Below are positions 5,360 to 6,343 of a DNA stretch of 6,343 bases, piece after piece; position 1 is the first letter of the stretch; every line of letters begins with the position of its first letter. A model generated the notes under the pieces. The model saw only the letters and a list, made by a program, of their open reading frames with translations. It was not told the origin of the DNA and did no database searches. The translations under genes were made by a program, and so were the position numbers. Source of the stretch: Microcaldota archaeon (GTDB lineage Archaea; Micrarchaeota; Micrarchaeia; Micrarchaeales; CABMGC01); assembly GCA_030043435.1 (NCBI GenBank), contig JASHXR010000033.1, forward strand, positions 1 through 6,343. The letters run 5' to 3'.

Positions 5360-5686
5360 ATGATAAACGGCTATTCGCGCGCTACGAGGGTCATAATCCC
5401 TGCTGCACGCTCGGTGATCGCGAGGGAGCTCAGGCAGAGGTACGGGCTGACGGAGCAGGAGATAGCGGCGCGGCTTGGCGTCGCGCAGGCCGCTGTGTCC
5501 AAGTACCTTTCAGGCAGGTACTCGCGTGAGATAAAGGAGGTAGAGGGCAGGGTGGAGACGCAGTGGATAGCTACAAAGGTAGGGATGCTGGCGCAGGGCA
5601 GGGACGAGTATGCCAACGCCGCGATCTGCACCATCTGCAAGAAGGAGAACAACTTCGAGTGCAGGTTCTCCAAGGCTGATTTGTAA
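5360..5686 (+). CDS. HTH transcriptional regulator with C-terminal cysteine cluster (archaeal XRE-like, COG2522-like)
   Basis: A 108-residue protein. Residues 10-27 form a helical lead-in (VIIPAARSVIARELRQRY). Residues 30-52 form a clear helix-turn-helix: LTEQEIAARLG, turn, VAQAAVSKYLSG, as in lambda-repressor/XRE-type regulators. A linker helix follows, and the C-terminus carries CTIC (C90, C93) and a third cysteine, C101, which could bind a metal or Fe-S cluster or sense redox state. This architecture resembles a family of small archaeal regulators, from memory. I chose ATG 5360, preceded by AAGGAT, because the longer in-frame start at 5291 lies upstream of the transcription start predicted from the TATA box. 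It sits 12 bases before sufB and is almost certainly cotranscribed with it, pointing to a role in Fe-S cluster homeostasis. DNA-binding call is firm; the ligand is inferred. Confidence 0.85.
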   Translation: MINGYSRATRVIIPAARSVIARELRQRYGLTEQEIAARLGVAQAAVSKYLSGRYSREIKEVEGRVETQWIATKVGMLAQGRDEYANAAICTICKKENNFECRFSKADL

Positions 5687-5698
5687 ATTAGTGGGTCA

Positions 5699-6343
5699 AT
5701 GGTCAACGAGGGTTTAGAGGAGGTAGTAGAGAGGAGCGAGTACGAGGAGAAGTACGGCTTCAGCAAGAAGGTCGACTACGAGGCCTTCCCGCGGGGCATC
5801 TCAGAGGACGTAGTAAGGAGGATATCGGAGCTCAAGAACGAGCCAGAGTGGATGCTGGAGAAGAGGCTGACAGGGCTCAGGGTCTTCCAGTCCAAGCCTA
5901 TGCCGAAGTGGGGCGCGGACCTTGACGCGATAGACTTCAACGAGTACTACTACTACCTTATGCCTAAGATGAAGGAGTCGAACAAGTGGGAGGACGTGCC
6001 GAAGGAGATCAAGGACACCTTCGACAAGCTCGGCGTGCCAGAGGCCGAGAGGAAGTTCTTCGCAGGCGCAGAGGCTCAGTTCGACAGCGGAGTCGTGTAC
6101 TCGCACATAAACGAGGAGCTCGACCGGCTGGGGATAATCTTCACAGACACAGACACCGCGATCAAGAAGTATCCGGAGCTCTTCAAGAAGTACTGGGGTA
6201 CCATCATACCGCCTACGGACAACAAGTTCGCTGCGCTCAACACGGCGACCTGGAGCGGGGGCTCGTTCATATACATCCCGAAGGGCGTCAAGGTGCCTAT
6301 GCCGCTCAACGCCTATTTCAGGATAAACGCGATGAACGCGGGC
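5699..6343 (+). CDS. sufB: Fe-S cluster assembly scaffold SufB, partial (N-terminal 215 residues)
   Basis: The frame runs from ATG 5699 to the right edge without a stop; full-length SufB is about 470 residues, so roughly the first half is present. SufB, with the ATPase SufC and usually SufD, builds Fe-S clusters for delivery to apoproteins in the cytoplasm. Diagnostic segments are KYGF (18-21), GISEDVVRRIS (33-43), KNEPEWMLEKRL (46-57), and the start of the conserved beta-helix core from GTIIPP (167-172) through NKFAALNTATWSGG (175-188), FIYIPKGVKVPMPL (190-203) and YFRINAMNAG (206-215). The long N-terminal region with KNEPEWML is the bacterial/plastid-type form, not the short SufB of many methanogens. 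The ribosome site is weak (GTGGGTC). Twelve bases separate it from the regulator gene; sufC is not in the window. Confidence 0.95.
   Translation, partial: MVNEGLEEVVERSEYEEKYGFSKKVDYEAFPRGISEDVVRRISELKNEPEWMLEKRLTGLRVFQSKPMPKWGADLDAIDFNEYYYYLMPKMKESNKWEDVPKEIKDTFDKLGVPEAERKFFAGAEAQFDSGVVYSHINEELDRLGIIFTDTDTAIKKYPELFKKYWGTIIPPTDNKFAALNTATWSGGSFIYIPKGVKVPMPLNAYFRINAMNAG

Noticed and set aside
1..6343. CRISPR array, insertion sequence, tRNA or rRNA gene
   Set aside because: No spaced direct repeats, no transposase motifs, no terminal inverted repeats with target duplications, and no tRNA T-loop or rRNA-like segments were found on either strand.

Overview
The window is archaeal, about 57% G+C by impression. 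The evidence is a hypusine-type initiation factor aIF5A, the archaeal/eukaryotic-only ribosomal proteins S24e and S27ae, AT-rich TATA elements in front of genes, and FtsZ proteins of the archaeal FtsZ2 kind. FtsZ-based division argues against Sulfolobales-type crenarchaea. The short leaders, tight packing and Lys/Ala/Glu-rich tails on small ribosomal proteins would fit a small-genome lineage such as the DPANN/Micrarchaeota or a relative, but that placement is a guess. I see no mobile element, CRISPR array, tRNA or rRNA gene.

Layout. Positions 1-2304 are a tight minus-strand operon, read right to left: aIF5A, S24e, S27ae, a CPBP-family membrane protease, and a SpoU/TrmJ-type RNA 2'-O-methyltransferase that runs off the left edge. 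Gaps are 0, 20, -4 and 10 bases, so one translation-related transcript is likely, with the protease as a passenger. Positions 2432-4573 hold two complete, intact ftsZ genes in tandem on the minus strand, separated by a strong hairpin. Positions 4574-4889 are a divergent intergenic region. It carries the ftsZ promoter, GC-rich inverted repeats and a cluster of ACGCAT/ATGCGT words in front of a plus-strand gene for a single-domain O6-alkylguanine-DNA alkyltransferase (4890-5243). After it comes a second plus-strand unit with its own strong TATA box and a perfect 7-1-7 palindrome at the expected transcription start. This unit encodes a small HTH regulator with a C-terminal cysteine cluster (5360-5686) and, 12 bases later, the Fe-S assembly scaffold SufB (5699 to beyond the right edge).

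How they may work together. The left operon is protein-synthesis housekeeping. The ftsZ pair is the division module. The most interesting part is the right end: a cysteine-bearing HTH protein, a palindrome where an autorepressor would sit, and sufB directly downstream look like a self-contained, possibly Fe-S- or redox-responsive control circuit for Fe-S cluster biogenesis. The genes are visible in the sequence; the circuit is inference. The second notable point is that both FtsZ copies look FtsZ2-like, rather than the usual archaeal FtsZ1 plus FtsZ2 pair.
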